Shown: piece after piece, positions 24,975 to 34,400 of the stretch | Layout of the letters: each line of letters starts with the position of its first letter | Numbering within the stretch: the first letter of the stretch is position 1 | From: JAVBTR01 sp031556065 | Lineage (GTDB): Bacteria; Bacillota; Clostridia; Christensenellales; Aristaeellaceae | DNA: 64,000 bases | Direction: 5' to 3' | Assembly (NCBI GenBank): GCA_031556065.1 | Contig: JAVBTR010000024.1 | Coordinates: 59,040-123,039 of the forward strand | Made by a program: the position numbers and the translations under genes | Notes under the pieces: model-generated | The model's database searches: none | Told to the model about the DNA's origin: nothing | What the model saw: only the letters and a program-made list of their open reading frames with translations

Positions 24975-27938
24975 CTACTCAGTGCGGCTGATCTTCCACT
25001 TTACTATTTCAGTATCTATCCCCGGAGGTGTTGGTTTAAAAGGTCCATTCTTTTGCAGTGTATAATCTTTGATTTGGAATTCTCGTAGCGCTTGGATATC
25101 GATTTCTCCAATTAGTAAAGATGCATTTAAGCCGCCTTTTACAGAAACAATGTTCCGAGCTTCGGTTTTAGTAGGTTGAGTTATTCTGCTATCGCCAAAT
25201 TGGGACGTGTTCACTTGGACAAAATAACAGTGTAAATCTCTGGATAACGACTCAACTATATTGCCGAAGTAATTCGTATCGCTATTATACTCAACAGCGA
25301 CAACCATATCCGCCCAAGACATATATTCAGCACGATCAGTAATTGAGGTCAATTCATAGCAACAATACACAGGGAAATAACAATCATTCCAACGATAAAG
25401 CGGTCGTTTGCTGATTTTTTCAACCGATTTGTATCCATAGCCGCTAATAATACGCTTTTCTTCGGGCGAATAATGCTTTTTCAACTGGAAGAACATAGCT
25501 GCTGTCGAAATTGTTTCGGAGTATTCGAAAGGCAGTATAACAGCAGTATAATTATATACTTGGGTATCAACCACCAAATGTTCAACACCCGTAATAATTG
25601 CGATTCCTTCTCGTGCTGCCTTTAATGCAAGTGTAGGCAACCATTCAAACGGAACAAAATTTTCGGGCAATACAAGCATATCAGCATTTTCAATTATTGC
25701 TCTGTTTACTAAATCTGTCAGCGTGCGATAGCGTTCGTAACATCTATTCGGTTTTCTACCTTTAAGGACAGCTTCGAGATTAGTAACATCACTGACATTA
25801 ACATTTGCAATAGCAATCTTAAGCGCGTTTTTACGTGCAGTCCCTATGGATATTATGTCATTTTCGCTTTTCTTGGCTAGTATACCTATTGGGGCATCCG
25901 GCACTTCCTTTATCACTTCTTGAACATAATCCATTTGCAGGCTTCGCGTATTATCATCCATATGCTCACACATGGATTTTAGTAACATAGTGGTCGCAAT
26001 ATCCTGAGCTTGTCGAAAATAAGGAAGAAATTTTTCTGAAGAATCAGCACTTGATCTATTCCTGCATAAGTGCGCAAAGCAATCTGAAAAAACTGTAAAG
26101 TTCACACTGTTATCATCTGATGGGCAGGTGATTGCTTCTGGCGGAATAACCATAACATATTTATTGGTCATCCTCGTAGTAAAATAGAATGATCTTAAAA
26201 CAGGTTGTATATCTTCTGACGAAATCGCAGTAATGATTTTGTTTGCATCCTTGCCCCAGAGTAACGAAAGAACTCTATTTAAAGTAGCTGTTAAGTGCCT
26301 TTTTAAGCTTTGCTTTATATTTTCAGTTTCTGAAATTTGGTTACATTCCATGTTATCAATAGCGCGTTCAATCTTTTTACAGAATTTTGAAAACCCGGAA
26401 TAGTCCTTATCAGTAATATAGATTTCAAAAACGCGCTCCCAAAGAATGAAATTTTCTATCAACTCACGATTATTAAACATCCTACCGATGATGCGGGTAA
26501 ATTTCTTCATATTACCATCATCAACCAGGCTACTAACAACCCTGTATTTACCAAGAAATTTTGACAGTTCGTACTTGTCAATCAGGATTTTCTTAACACC
26601 ACGCAACTTATTAATTGTCGCATCGTTGTCAAGACGGTAAAAATCGCTAAAGTCATCTTGCGAGAATGCTTCTCCCACGTCAGGCATAAGACGGAATGCA
26701 CTGACAGTTTGGTGAATCTCGTTTTTGAATTTATTCAGAAGCGCTGTGGAATTATTCTCGGCAAAGAGAGCTATAATGCGTGTCTTTTCTAATTGAAACT
26801 CAAACTGACTCTCTTTCGATAAACAAAAAGGCTCAGTTACTTGGTATGTGATATCTTTGCCAGTATCTTGTTCGATTGATTGCTCTTTATAAGCATCGGG
26901 CGATTTATTTTGTGTAATTGTACTCATCGATTTTGTCACAAAGCATTCTTCACCTTTTCGACGCCCATTGCCAAGATAGTAGTCAATCACTTCATTCTTG
27001 GTTAAGGAGTCTTCTCGCGCCTTCTTATATATTTCGCTACCTTTCTCAATTTTTTCAACAATAATAATGTCGTCAACATATCGGCCATAGTAGCTGGGAT
27101 TCCAGAAGTCAAGGATTCCTTTGTCAAAGTTGGCTAGACACCAGTTTGACAAGACCGCCGAGGGTAAAAAACCTATCGGAAGTACATTACCGCTCTGTTC
27201 AACACCTTTTTCCTGCAAAGCTTCGGAATACCGCTTGATTATTGAGAATACCGCAGAATGCAACGAAATATCTTCCTGTGAATCACCATTTGTCAATATG
27301 GAATTATATGTATCTTCCGTAATGCCTGTCTTGTAGTAGAACCGCTTTAAATCTAGCGTCAATATTAAGGCATCATGGCCTTTTGCCAATAAAGCTTCCG
27401 CACAAGACAGTCCGTCATCACGCCAGAGCGAATATTGCGCAAAATATGGTTCAAATAATGCGGGTGAAGGAATAATATCATCTGCATCATTCCAAATCAG
27501 CTTCGAGCGTAGCTTGTTTCCACGAGCATTAATGTAGCATTCTTCATCTAGTCGTTTTCCGAATGCCATTATCCACATGATACCAAGAATATGACCGCGA
27601 ACATCCATATCAATGAAATATTGTAATTCAGAAACAATAGCCTTTTCGTTAGGGTTGCCGACACTTATAACCGACGTATCCTCGTGCTCTATTATTTTCA
27701 TTTTCTTTGGAAAAGGTATTGCCCTAATCGTTGAAAGAATCTCACTTATAAGCATAGAGGATTCTCCAACGTCAGCAACATCGAAAGCTTTTGCAATTTC
27801 ATCGAGCAAACTTTCAAAATTCTTTTCCGCTTCGAATGCCACAATTTTATCACGAAGAAGTAATGCGGTTTTATCAAAATAAGCATGCGCCTTTAGTTTA
27901 CGGAATGCAATTCTTACAAGGTCTTCTGTGTACATCAT
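24975..27938 (-). CDS. Reverse transcriptase-nitrilase fusion, probable antiphage effector
   Basis: The start is taken at 27938, eight bases after AGGAG, giving 987 residues. Residues about 100-320 hold the RT palm: motif A in LILTLDLKRFYYK (Asp196), a motif-B-like segment LPIGFLPSAVLSNW, and the catalytic YVDD at 287-290. A long helical region follows. The last 270 residues form a nitrilase/C-N hydrolase domain with all three catalytic positions: Glu759 in VLPENF, Lys820 or Lys821 in FQLKKHYSPEE, and Cys860 in VYCCYEL. RT-nitrilase fusions of the UG1/UG5 groups are known defence RTs (DRT1 type). Here the gene ends an operon with a QueC-like gene, which I do not know from described DRT systems. 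No transmembrane segment is visible. Confidence 0.9.
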   Translation of the reverse strand: MMYTEDLVRIAFRKLKAHAYFDKTALLLRDKIVAFEAEKNFESLLDEIAKAFDVADVGESSMLISEILSTIRAIPFPKKMKIIEHEDTSVISVGNPNEKAIVSELQYFIDMDVRGHILGIMWIMAFGKRLDEECYINARGNKLRSKLIWNDADDIIPSPALFEPYFAQYSLWRDDGLSCAEALLAKGHDALILTLDLKRFYYKTGITEDTYNSILTNGDSQEDISLHSAVFSIIKRYSEALQEKGVEQSGNVLPIGFLPSAVLSNWCLANFDKGILDFWNPSYYGRYVDDIIIVEKIEKGSEIYKKAREDSLTKNEVIDYYLGNGRRKGEECFVTKSMSTITQNKSPDAYKEQSIEQDTGKDITYQVTEPFCLSKESQFEFQLEKTRIIALFAENNSTALLNKFKNEIHQTVSAFRLMPDVGEAFSQDDFSDFYRLDNDATINKLRGVKKILIDKYELSKFLGKYRVVSSLVDDGNMKKFTRIIGRMFNNRELIENFILWERVFEIYITDKDYSGFSKFCKKIERAIDNMECNQISETENIKQSLKRHLTATLNRVLSLLWGKDANKIITAISSEDIQPVLRSFYFTTRMTNKYVMVIPPEAITCPSDDNSVNFTVFSDCFAHLCRNRSSADSSEKFLPYFRQAQDIATTMLLKSMCEHMDDNTRSLQMDYVQEVIKEVPDAPIGILAKKSENDIISIGTARKNALKIAIANVNVSDVTNLEAVLKGRKPNRCYERYRTLTDLVNRAIIENADMLVLPENFVPFEWLPTLALKAAREGIAIITGVEHLVVDTQVYNYTAVILPFEYSETISTAAMFFQLKKHYSPEEKRIISGYGYKSVEKISKRPLYRWNDCYFPVYCCYELTSITDRAEYMSWADMVVAVEYNSDTNYFGNIVESLSRDLHCYFVQVNTSQFGDSRITQPTKTEARNIVSVKGGLNASLLIGEIDIQALREFQIKDYTLQKNGPFKPTPPGIDTEIVKWKISRTE

Positions 27939-28040
27939 TACATAGCTCCTATGCCCCTTAACTATCGGTTGTGCCCCCAATAGCCAAAGCTATTTTGAAA
28001 TTTCTCCGTTTTCCATGCAAAAATGCAAGTCAGCCCGCTG

Positions 28041-29912
28041 CTATCTATACACTCGCACGAAACATTCTAAACGTTTGTTTTCATATTCAGTAATAAATTG
28101 CTGCTCGCTAGTAATTTTCCTTTCGGGATCATACACAACAAATAGGACTCCACAATCAGAAGGCATTTTCGTTATATCTGCCGCAATCCCTTCCGTAATT
28201 GTGCTTGGTGTAGTTGTCCCACGAATATACTTTGATTCAATTAAAAAATGATCTTGAGCATGGTCGGGAACATACCCCGCTTTCCAAAAACGAAATGCAG
28301 GGTATTCTCTTGTAAACTTGCCATGGCTGTTTAAAAGCGCCTGTATTTTATCATTGAAATCGTTTTCGTTTTTGGGTTTTTCTCTTTGAAAGAGAATAGG
28401 GATATTCTCTCTGAGAAGCGCATCTATTTCCTTGACTCTATTTGCAATTGGCGACTGCAAATAGTTCCGCTCAGCGATAATCCCTAGAAATGACCTCGGA
28501 TTAACTGGACGGTTCAAGTCCTCATGCTTAACCTGCATTGTCTTTGCAGCCTTAAGAACGGAATCGCCATATTTTGATAGCAACTCATATACTTCGGAAA
28601 GTTTGTCATCAGGATTATTGCCAGGCCAGAAATTTACAATATCAAAAATATCTGTCGAATAATTTTTCAGCAGTTCTTCCTTTGATCCAAGTTTCTCTGC
28701 GCTTGCTAATCTCATTGTATAATATAGGCGTTGCCTTGTTTCGTCATCTCGAATATCGCTAGAAATGAAATCATCAGTATACAACGCATCGTAATCATCT
28801 AGATCAGAGGCATAGACTGCGAAGCGCCTGTCAATGCACTGTGAACAGCAACCGCAATGTGCTTCCTGGCCTTTTTTGCTCCGAGTTGAGCTACACGATA
28901 CTGAGCTTGTGATAATATTCATTTCATGATTTAATCTAAAGACCTCCATCACTTCTGCTTTAGTCTTGTTATAATAAGGCGCAATAATGCTAAACGAATC
29001 ATCAAATAAGCCGTAAAACTTTCTTAACAACCCTAAAGTCTTTGGATGGGTGGTCCGGCTTGCACGCGCATTCATAATATCTCCCTGCTTGGGTAAGTTA
29101 ATGCTCGTTATTCCGTTTTCATATATGAAAAACTCGTGTTTTCCATAGCAACTAGCTATCGAAAAGGCAATAGCAGAGAAAAGGAACATACGTGTTCTCT
29201 GCGTCTCTTCAATGCTTTTCATTTGATGATTATGGCACTCAAATCCATATTGGCGAATTCTATTGTTATAACGCTTATTGAGGGCTTCTATAATTGCATG
29301 CTGTGTATGCATCACTGTTTTGTTTGCCTTATGGCTAACGGCACAAATTTTACGTTTACCGTCTTCATTCAACCGTTGTATTGTGCCTGCCAAGGAATCA
29401 AGCCCCCCGGAAAACAAAACAATATCTGTCTGCTCAACATCATCAAGTTCTTCAAACTCCCCACTGAACATAGATATCTGCTTAGCCACAGGTCCAAGCG
29501 TATTTTGTGTTGCTTGACGGAATATGAACTGATATTTTCTGTCGCCTGTCATGAACTGGAGAACTTCTGCCAATGAGCCTATTATCTTCGCATTGCTCCA
29601 AAATTCACAATCCATAACTGGAACATTAATTTGAAAAGAGCGTGCCCACGAATCGTTATTAATGCTACTTCTAGCGCCTCTATCAGCCATTCGATCCGCG
29701 CAAAAGACATATGCCGCAATTTGCAACAAATCTAGGATTCGATCAGGAAGCATTTCAGGATCACGAACAAACTTTTCAAATCCAATTGTTATATTTGCAA
29801 TGATCCCTTTGATATCACGGTGCAGGAGATTGATTGTCGATGCGTTACACTCGTTCGTTTCACACAGTTCACCGCAAAAAACACGAATCGTGTCGGGAGC
29901 CTGTTGGCTCAT
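28041..29912 (-). CDS. QueC-like PP-loop enzyme fused to PD-(D/E)XK nuclease-like domain
   Basis: In this 623-residue protein, residues 1-160 are an unassigned helical N-terminus. Residues 163-365 form a QueC-type adenylating domain, with PP-loop SGGLDS at 168-173 and a zinc site built from Cys340 and CGCCSQC at 353-359, followed by Arg as in QueC (CGxCxxC..R). About 366-500 is a linker. The C-terminus has PDHAQD (Asp550/Asp554) followed by LIESK (Glu559, Lys561), the pattern of a PD-(D/E)XK nuclease, though activity is unproven. QueC relatives in defence operons (QatC, Cap9) are established. No other queuosine genes are nearby. ATGA overlap couples it to the upstream small gene. Confidence 0.88.
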   Translation of the reverse strand: MSQQAPDTIRVFCGELCETNECNASTINLLHRDIKGIIANITIGFEKFVRDPEMLPDRILDLLQIAAYVFCADRMADRGARSSINNDSWARSFQINVPVMDCEFWSNAKIIGSLAEVLQFMTGDRKYQFIFRQATQNTLGPVAKQISMFSGEFEELDDVEQTDIVLFSGGLDSLAGTIQRLNEDGKRKICAVSHKANKTVMHTQHAIIEALNKRYNNRIRQYGFECHNHQMKSIEETQRTRMFLFSAIAFSIASCYGKHEFFIYENGITSINLPKQGDIMNARASRTTHPKTLGLLRKFYGLFDDSFSIIAPYYNKTKAEVMEVFRLNHEMNIITSSVSCSSTRSKKGQEAHCGCCSQCIDRRFAVYASDLDDYDALYTDDFISSDIRDDETRQRLYYTMRLASAEKLGSKEELLKNYSTDIFDIVNFWPGNNPDDKLSEVYELLSKYGDSVLKAAKTMQVKHEDLNRPVNPRSFLGIIAERNYLQSPIANRVKEIDALLRENIPILFQREKPKNENDFNDKIQALLNSHGKFTREYPAFRFWKAGYVPDHAQDHFLIESKYIRGTTTPSTITEGIAADITKMPSDCGVLFVVYDPERKITSEQQFITEYENKRLECFVRVYR

Positions 29913-30688
29913 TTGCCCTCAGCCTCCCTTCGGAACTCTTCGCGTAGCTTTCCAAAAGCAACATATAAAAAGCCTTGCACTTTGGCTTCATCAGGGAAAG
30001 AAGATTTTGCGTTATTGTTAAACCAGCCAGCCGCAAAAGATTGGGTAATCTTCGAAATATCGAAAGCATGCTCCGATATGGCATTTGACTGCGTTGTTAA
30101 CTGTGTAGAAAATGCTTGCAAAGCGTTGTAGTTGTCAATGCTACTTGCTGCGGCACGTTCGACGTAATATTTGATTTGTCGGTCGGTAAACGCAGCAAAA
30201 AAGGCCCTTGACAATTCGCAAAAAGCCGCACCTGTTCCCGCTTTTTTCCAAGCACTCTCCGTTTGATCAGGTAAAAATGATATTTGATTTGTTTGATGCG
30301 CTTGCTGGAATTCAATAACAGCTTGGAGTGCAGAATCTTTCGCAATCTTATTAATCTCTAAAGAGCCCGTTTCTGTTGAAATATAATTCTGTGCGCTTGC
30401 CATCAAAGAAAAAAGTGACAGGTTAGAATCGACATCATAGCCATTTTGATTAAGATAATCAATTTGATTCTCCTGCTTTGCCGAAAAGGCAAGAGTACCT
30501 AAAAATGAGAGCGCCTTAATCACAGACTCGTCATGGTGCATGTCTTCATAGGTCTTCTTGATGGCACGCAGTGTGTCATACATGATTTTCAAAACATCCT
30601 GCTCATCGCCATCATATGCTACTAGTTGATCAACGATTGCGTTCCATTGCTTTGTACGCGGGAGAAATCCTATGCGCTCATGCCCCAA
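29909..30688 (-). CDS. Small helical partner protein starting Met-Gly (QatB-like candidate)
   Basis: The open frame begins with TTG at 30706, but the TTG at 30688 is better placed, seven bases after GGAGG. It gives 259 residues beginning MGHERIGFLPRTKQW. After Met removal the protein would expose an N-terminal Gly, as I recall for the partner proteins of QueC-like defence enzymes (QatB and the CBASS type IV nucleotidyltransferase). The rest is mainly helical, Ala/Gln/Asn-rich, with no enzymatic motif or membrane segment. It is the first gene of the three-gene operon and overlaps the QueC-like gene by ATGA. I do not recognise a named family with certainty; the QatB comparison rests on context and the N-terminus. 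Confidence 0.65.
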   Translation of the reverse strand: MGHERIGFLPRTKQWNAIVDQLVAYDGDEQDVLKIMYDTLRAIKKTYEDMHHDESVIKALSFLGTLAFSAKQENQIDYLNQNGYDVDSNLSLFSLMASAQNYISTETGSLEINKIAKDSALQAVIEFQQAHQTNQISFLPDQTESAWKKAGTGAAFCELSRAFFAAFTDRQIKYYVERAAASSIDNYNALQAFSTQLTTQSNAISEHAFDISKITQSFAAGWFNNNAKSSFPDEAKVQGFLYVAFGKLREEFRREAEGK

Positions 30689-30775
30689 ACCAACCCCTCC
30701 TCTCAAAAAAATTATTATTCGAAAGATTACCTTTGTATATTACAATATTCGTAAACCATAATCGAATTTTGGTTT

Positions 30776-30803
30776 ATTATAACATAATCCAGCAGAAAGT
30801 AAA
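30776..30803 (-). promoter_or_regulatory. Candidate promoter of the RT/QueC-like operon
   Basis: On the minus strand TTTACT (30798-30803) and TATAAT (30776-30781) are 16 bp apart. The leader to the TTG start is about 85 nt and AT-rich. Confidence 0.5.
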
Positions 30804-31045
30804 GATATCTTACTAGACTACTACATATCGTATCAAACTGCATCTATTGGTCTTCAATTGTCTTTCGGCTTGCTACCGCTAAACTAACTCCTCATGGTTC
30901 ATTCGCCCACAAGTCTATTCTTTTGACTTGCTTCATGAATCTCCCGGGCTCAGCGAGGAGAACATATGCAGTACCTAGGCTTTTAAACATGCCAAGACTT
31001 ATTGCTCACATGACTATTCTAAATTCCATCACACTACAGCATATA

Positions 31046-31234
31046 GCACTTTTACAAAAAGTGCGTAGCCGCAGAATAACATTCTGCGATCAAAGGGGAT
31101 TGGGCGGCGCTGCCCCCAACAAGCGAAGCGCAATGTGGATATGGCTATCCACTTGCATTGCTTGCCAATAGGAGCCGCACTTCTCGATACTAGGCGATGT
31201 ACTCAAGACATATAGCCTGCATGGAAGACCATGC
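31046..31234. ncRNA. Cluster of stem-loops upstream of the defence operon (possible ncRNA or origin)
   Basis: Five hairpins follow each other. GCACTTTT/AAAAGTGC lies at 31046-31064 and CGCAGAAT/ATTCTGCG at 31070-31088. A GC-rich stem with one bulge lies at 31100-31119. GCAATG plus TGGATA pair with TATCCA plus CATTGC at 31130-31161, and GCATGG/CCATGC lies at 31219-31234. The local GC content exceeds that of the AT-rich surroundings. In the gap 30689-31491 I see no supported gene. The block could be a structured RNA for the reverse transcriptase, a transfer or replication origin of the mobile element, or a transposon remnant. Strand is undecided because the stems are symmetric. Confidence 0.4.
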
Positions 31235-31394
31235 TCAGATTCGGAATACTTTTTTAAGGTTGCGTAAGCCTATTGATAAAATGGCGATGGTGTGACTGTA
31301 ATTAATATATTTCAGGATGCCAAAAGAGCGCTGGCATATAGCGAAACGTTTTTGACGGGAAGGCTTTTCACTCCCTGCGTCGCAGATTAGCTGC

Positions 31395-31437
31395 GGAAAA
31401 AGAAAGAAGGCTCACATGGAACCTTCTTTCTTTTTTG
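31395..31437. terminator. Bidirectional terminator
   Basis: AAAGAAAGAAGG and CCTTCTTTCTTT pair around an 11-base loop, with T runs on both strands. It lies 55 bp beyond the stop of the activator gene on the minus strand. Confidence 0.75.
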
Positions 31438-31491
31438 TGTTGACATCATACTGGCGGCTCTATTGGACAAAGGAAGATAAAAAGCTATCCC

Positions 31492-34400
31492 TTATAGATT
31501 TGGGTAAACCAATTTGGCTAGGGTCGGCTGACTGAAAAACAACTGTGCCTGTTCAGGACAAGGCATTTGGCTCAGTGTATCTTGCGCAATAGACAACATC
31601 AATTTCAATCTATTAAGTTGGTTGGCTTCACTGGAGCCCGGATCGTAATCCACGGCTACGATGTTTGCCTTTGGATACATTGAACGAAGCTTTTTTATTA
31701 CCCCTTTGCCGACCAGATGGTTGGGCAGGCATGCAAATGGTTGGACGCAAACAATATTGCTTATACCTGTAGTTAGCAGCTCGGCCATCTCTCCTGTAAG
31801 GAACCAGCCCTCGCCGTATTGATTGCCCAGGGATATGATGGGCTGTGCCAGCTTAGCTATGTGATGAATTGTTGTAGGTGTGGTGAAATGCTGGCTACGC
31901 TTAAGCGCTTTAATGGCGGGCTTACGTATTGCATTAATAGCCGATACGCCAATTTGTGCCGTTGCTGATGTGCGCCATGGTTTTCCAAGGTATTCATGTG
32001 CAAAGACACCGTTATACATAAAGAAACTAAAGAAGTCCATCATATCGGGCACTACAGCTTCCGCACCTTCGCTTTCCAGCAAATCAACCAGATGGCTGTT
32101 TGCCAAGGGCATATATTTTACCAGGATTTCACCCACTATCCCAACGCGGGGTTTGGAAACCGCTGTATTGATGGGAAGATTATCAAAGGCTTCAATAAGG
32201 GCATGGCAGGTTTCGGTATAGCTAAGCTTTGGATGAGCACTGGTCAGGGAATCGATAGATTGTATTGTCCAAAATTCCGCAAGATGGTTGGCGCTGCCCT
32301 CGATCAACTCATAAGGACGCATTCGATAAAGGCAACGCATTAGCAAATCACCTAATGTGAGCGCCTTCATTGCATCCAGCAACAGCGGAGGGGTGATTTT
32401 GAAGCCCGAGTTTTTCTCCATGTTGTTTAGGTTAATGGATAAAACAGGAATGTGCGAAAGACCCACTTGGTCCAGTGCTCTTCGGAGCAAGCCAACATAG
32501 TTGCTGGCGCGGCAGCAACCGCCTGTCTGTGTCATGGCAAGAGCTATCTTGTTTGTATCGTACTTATTTGATAGTACAGCATCCATTAGTTGCCCCACTG
32601 TGATAATGGAAGGATAGCATGCATCGTTATTTACAAACTTAAGGCCCACATCTATGGCTGATTGGGTGTCGCTATCCAGTATGACCACATTATAACCGTA
32701 TTTGCGCAGAACTGGTTCTACGATATTAAAGTGTAGAGGACTCATGTTGGGTGCAAGGATGGTGTATCCGGCATCATACATTTCCTCGGTGAACTCCGCG
32801 CGCTTATAAGGAGCACCTACCGCTTGAACATAGATACGCCCCTTTTCACGCTGCTTGGCTGCTGCAAGCAGACTGCGAATTCGGATGCGTGCCGCACCCA
32901 GGCTGTTCACTTCATCAATTTTGATGAGCGTGTAGAGTTTGTTTGCCTTTTTTAGAATCTCCGATACCTGATCGGTGGTAATAGCATCTAGGCCGCAGCC
33001 AAAGGAATTAAGCTGGATAAGTTCAAGGTCTTTTCGTGTACACACAAACTCCGCGGCGCGATAGAGGCGGGAGTGATAGACCCATTGATCAGTGACTCGT
33101 AAAGTATGCGGATCATATGCGGCAGGAATGCTATCCTCTGTTAATACAGCCATGCCGTATGATGCAATTAGTTCGGCAATGCCGTGGTTGATTTCAGGGT
33201 CGATATGATAAGGCCGCCCTGCCAGCACAATGCCTTTGCGTTTATGCTCTTCCATCCATGCTAAAGCCTGCTGGCCAAAGGTGTGGATATCCTCTTTGGC
33301 CGCTTGCTGCTCACTCCAAGCCTTAGTCGCGGCTTTTTTCGTCAATGCGTGCGGAATATTGAACTGCTCTTTAAAAAACGTTGCCAGGCGGTCAGCAGCA
33401 GTCTTTTCATTCGTAAATGCAAGAAATGGTTTGAGTAAACGTGCTTTGCCGCAGGCAATATCCTCTACGTTGTTGACTATGTTTTCTGGATTGCCTATCA
33501 CCATAGGGCAGTTGTAATGGTTCTGAGATGAAGAGTCTTCTTGGTTTTCATAGAACACGCAAGGGTAAAAAATAGTTGAAACCCCTTCGTCTATGAGCCA
33601 TTGAATATGACCATGGGCTAACTTGGCGGGGTAGCATTCACTTTCGGAGGGGATGGAGCCCATGCCCTTTTCATATATATAGCGGGAAGAAAGCGGTGAA
33701 AGCTTTACATGAAAGCCAAGCTCTTTGAGCAGCGTTGCCCAGAAAGGATAGTTTTCGTATATATTCAGCGTGCGCGGGATGCCGATAATACCACGAGGAG
33801 CATCTTGTTTTGCAAGTGGTTGATAGTCAAACAGCCTTTTTAGCTTATAATCAAAAGCATTTGGCACTATCTCCTTGGGGAGTTCCACACCTGTGCCCTT
33901 TTCACAGCGATTGCCCGTAACATGTCTCCTTCCGCCGGGGAAACGGGTCACAGTAAGCATACATTGGTTGGTACAGCCTTCGCAGTGGAGCGTCTTGGCT
34001 TGATAATCCAGGTTTGTGATTTGCTCAAATGAAAGCGTCGTTGTGGGTTGCCCTTCGTATCGTTGCTGCGCCAGCAGTGCTGCTCCGAACGCGCCCATGA
34101 TTCCTGATATATCAGGACAAACCACATCTTGTTCCAGTAAAAGTTCAAAGGCACGCAATACGGCCTTGTTGTGGAATGTCCCGCCTTGAACCACGATGTG
34201 TTTGCCTAAATCTTGGGCTTCAGCCAACTTAATGACCTTGTACAGTGCATTTTTGATTACCGAATACGATAGCCCCGCTGCGATATCCTTAAGGGATGCG
34301 CCCTGCTTTTGTGCCTGCTTGACATTGCTGTTCATAAACACGGTGCAGCGTGTGCCCAGATCAAGCGGAGCGGTAGCAAACAATGCCTCTTTGGCAAAAT

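Noticed and set aside
24975..27938. Retron or group II intron reverse transcriptase
   Set aside because: No maturase or HNH domain, no intron RNA ends and no adjacent msr/msd-type inverted repeats; the nitrilase fusion points to the unknown-group defence RTs.
28041..29912. Housekeeping 7-cyano-7-deazaguanine synthase (queC)
   Set aside because: The protein is nearly three times the length of QueC, carries extra domains, and no queD, queE or queF lies nearby.
30923..31171. 82-codon plus-strand frame in the gap upstream of the defence operon
   Set aside because: It crosses the hairpin cluster and lacks a ribosome-binding site and recognisable motifs.
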